From assembly GCF_040451425.1 (NCBI RefSeq), contig NZ_CP144374.1:1094501-1158500 (forward strand): a stretch of DNA of 64,000 nt, given 5' to 3'. Below are positions 62,992 through 64,000 of the stretch, piece after piece. Below the pieces are notes generated by a model. That model had not been told where the DNA came from, ran no database searches, and saw only the letters and a program-made list of their open reading frames with translations. How positions within the stretch are numbered: position 1 is the stretch's first letter; every line of letters starts with the position of its first letter. This DNA is from Thermodesulfovibrio sp. 3462-1. GTDB lineage: Bacteria; Nitrospirota; Thermodesulfovibrionia; Thermodesulfovibrionales; Thermodesulfovibrionaceae. A program made the translations under genes and the position numbers.

Positions 62992-64000
62992 ATGAATGGA
63001 TTAAATCTTCCCATTCAGTATCTCAAGGGTGTAGGTCCTAAAAAAGCCAGTCTTCTTAAAAAATTAGGCATACAAACAGTTAAGGATGCTCTATATTATC
63101 TTCCCTTTCAGTATGAAGACAGAAGAAACAAAAAAAACATTTTTGATATAAAACCTGGAGAAATTGTCACTGTACAAGGACATATAGTTCAGATTAATGA
63201 ATTAAAAACAAAAACTAATCTTTCAATAATAGAAGCAATTATCTCAGATTCAACAGGCTATCTTAAAGCAAAATGGTTTAATCAGCTTTATTTGAAAAAA
63301 ATTTTAAAGGAAAAACAAAAAATAAAAATTTTTGGAAAAGCTCAGATTGACTGGAGGGAAGCTTACATAGAAATTGTAAATCCAGAATATGAAATCGCAG
63401 AAACATTGAACTCTCAAAATCAAGAAATTGTCCCTGTATACAGGCTTACTGAAGGTATATCCCAAAGACAGATGCAATCAATAATGCAGGCTGCGGTGGA
63501 ATTTGGTATTCCTCTGATACAGGAGCCCCTGCCTGAAAAATTAATAAAAAAATTAAACTTTCCACATATTAATGAAGCTCTCAAATCTGTTCATTTTCCA
63601 CCGCATGATGTAGATATAAAAGCCTTGAATGAAAAAAATTCTTTATTTCACAAGAGAATCATTTTTGACGAATTATTTTTACTTCAACTTGGAATTCTTA
63701 TGATGAAGCAAAACAGAATTTGTGAAGAAGGTATATCTTTCAAGCCTGAAGGAAAGCTTTTAAAAAAGTTTCTTGAAAATCTTCCTTTTCAACTTACTAT
63801 GGCTCAACAAAAGGTAATAAAAGAGATTTTACAGGATATGGAAAAACCCACTCCAATGAACAGACTTCTTCAAGGGGATGTAGGCTCAGGAAAAACAGTT
63901 GTTGCTCTGGCAGCGATGCTTGCTGCCATTGAGTGTGGATATCAGGCAGCCTTAATGGCACCAACAGAGATACTTGCAGAGCAACATTATTTAAATATTT
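62992..64000 (+). CDS. recG: ATP-dependent DNA helicase RecG (N-terminal part; continues past window)
   Basis: About 336 residues are visible. The wedge domain opens with QYLKGVGPKKASLLKKLGI and LYYLPFQYEDRR, followed by an OB fold (VQGHIVQI, KIFGKAQI), and the helicase begins with LTMAQQKVIKEIL, RLLQGDVGSGKTVVAL (Walker A) and MAPTEILAEQHY. RecG rewinds stalled replication forks. The start ATG 62992 follows the nusA stop by five bases. Confidence 0.95.
   Translation, partial: MNGLNLPIQYLKGVGPKKASLLKKLGIQTVKDALYYLPFQYEDRRNKKNIFDIKPGEIVTVQGHIVQINELKTKTNLSIIEAIISDSTGYLKAKWFNQLYLKKILKEKQKIKIFGKAQIDWREAYIEIVNPEYEIAETLNSQNQEIVPVYRLTEGISQRQMQSIMQAAVEFGIPLIQEPLPEKLIKKLNFPHINEALKSVHFPPHDVDIKALNEKNSLFHKRIIFDELFLLQLGILMMKQNRICEEGISFKPEGKLLKKFLENLPFQLTMAQQKVIKEILQDMEKPTPMNRLLQGDVGSGKTVVALAAMLAAIECGYQAALMAPTEILAEQHYLNI

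Overview
The window looks like a chromosomal piece of a low-GC, thermophilic, anaerobic, Gram-negative bacterium, most likely a Thermodesulfovibrio-type member of Nitrospirota. This is an inference from gene content, not a database match. Support comes from a full-length reverse gyrase (a thermophile marker), a membrane-bound group 4 [NiFe] hydrogenase, a multihaem cytochrome c, sulfur-related genes (TauE-type exporter, TusA-like, rhodanese), outer-membrane porins, a Tol system and Lol transporter genes. Housekeeping genes are dense, often overlapping by 1-20 bases, and AT-rich.

Layout. 1-3729 (minus): most of a giant PPDK-like protein. 3808-7385: purF, an M29 aminopeptidase, a small unknown gene, smpB and the tmRNA gene. 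7666-8607: a PD-(D/E)XK-type protein with a near-perfect 75-bp tandem repeat. 8.6-13.9 kb (minus): a decayed stretch with a chimeric 2-oxoacid oxidoreductase remnant, a frameshifted small gene, a radical-SAM remnant, and a broken Rrf2-TusA-CopA set, around one intact superoxide dismutase. 13957-23534: an intact Hyf-like hydrogenase operon ending in its maturation protease. 23544-31951 (minus): thioesterase, ketoacyl synthase, acyl-CoA ligase, porin, an acyl-CoA ligase remnant and reverse gyrase. 32153-36712: IHF/HU, MerR, tRNA-Pro, lysS, LolC/E- and LolD-like genes, tRNA-Val. 36862-38484: a porin gene with an elaborate leader and a 5'/3' inverted repeat. 38564-44348: tolQ, tolR, a TolA/TonB-like gene and tolB, leading directly into a NamZ-like muramidase and a MurU-AmgK fusion, which together read as a cell-envelope and peptidoglycan-salvage block. 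44301-49270: multihaem cytochrome, rhodanese, tRNA-Ile, tRNA-Ala, an unknown gene and a PAS histidine kinase. 49580-54067 (minus): universal stress protein, a membrane protein and a TauE exporter behind a sigma-54-type promoter with enhancer-like sites, plus the sigma-54 activator itself; both exporter and activator carry in-frame stops. 54120-64000: mutS, coaE, ribF, an apparently ATPase-dead priA (minus), a TPR lipoprotein, a PA2779-like protein, a Pro/Ala lipoprotein, rimP, nusA and the start of recG.

Themes. (1) The most promising functional unit is the tol - namZ - murU/amgK operon, which would link envelope constriction to MurNAc recovery. (2) Several genes are reduced to their N- and C-terminal ends joined together, or broken by single stops or frameshifts, while neighbours are intact. 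(3) Several genes have a TATAAT-like box exactly 6 bases before ATG and no Shine-Dalgarno sequence, suggesting leaderless mRNAs. No CRISPR array, complete insertion sequence, rRNA or prophage was seen.
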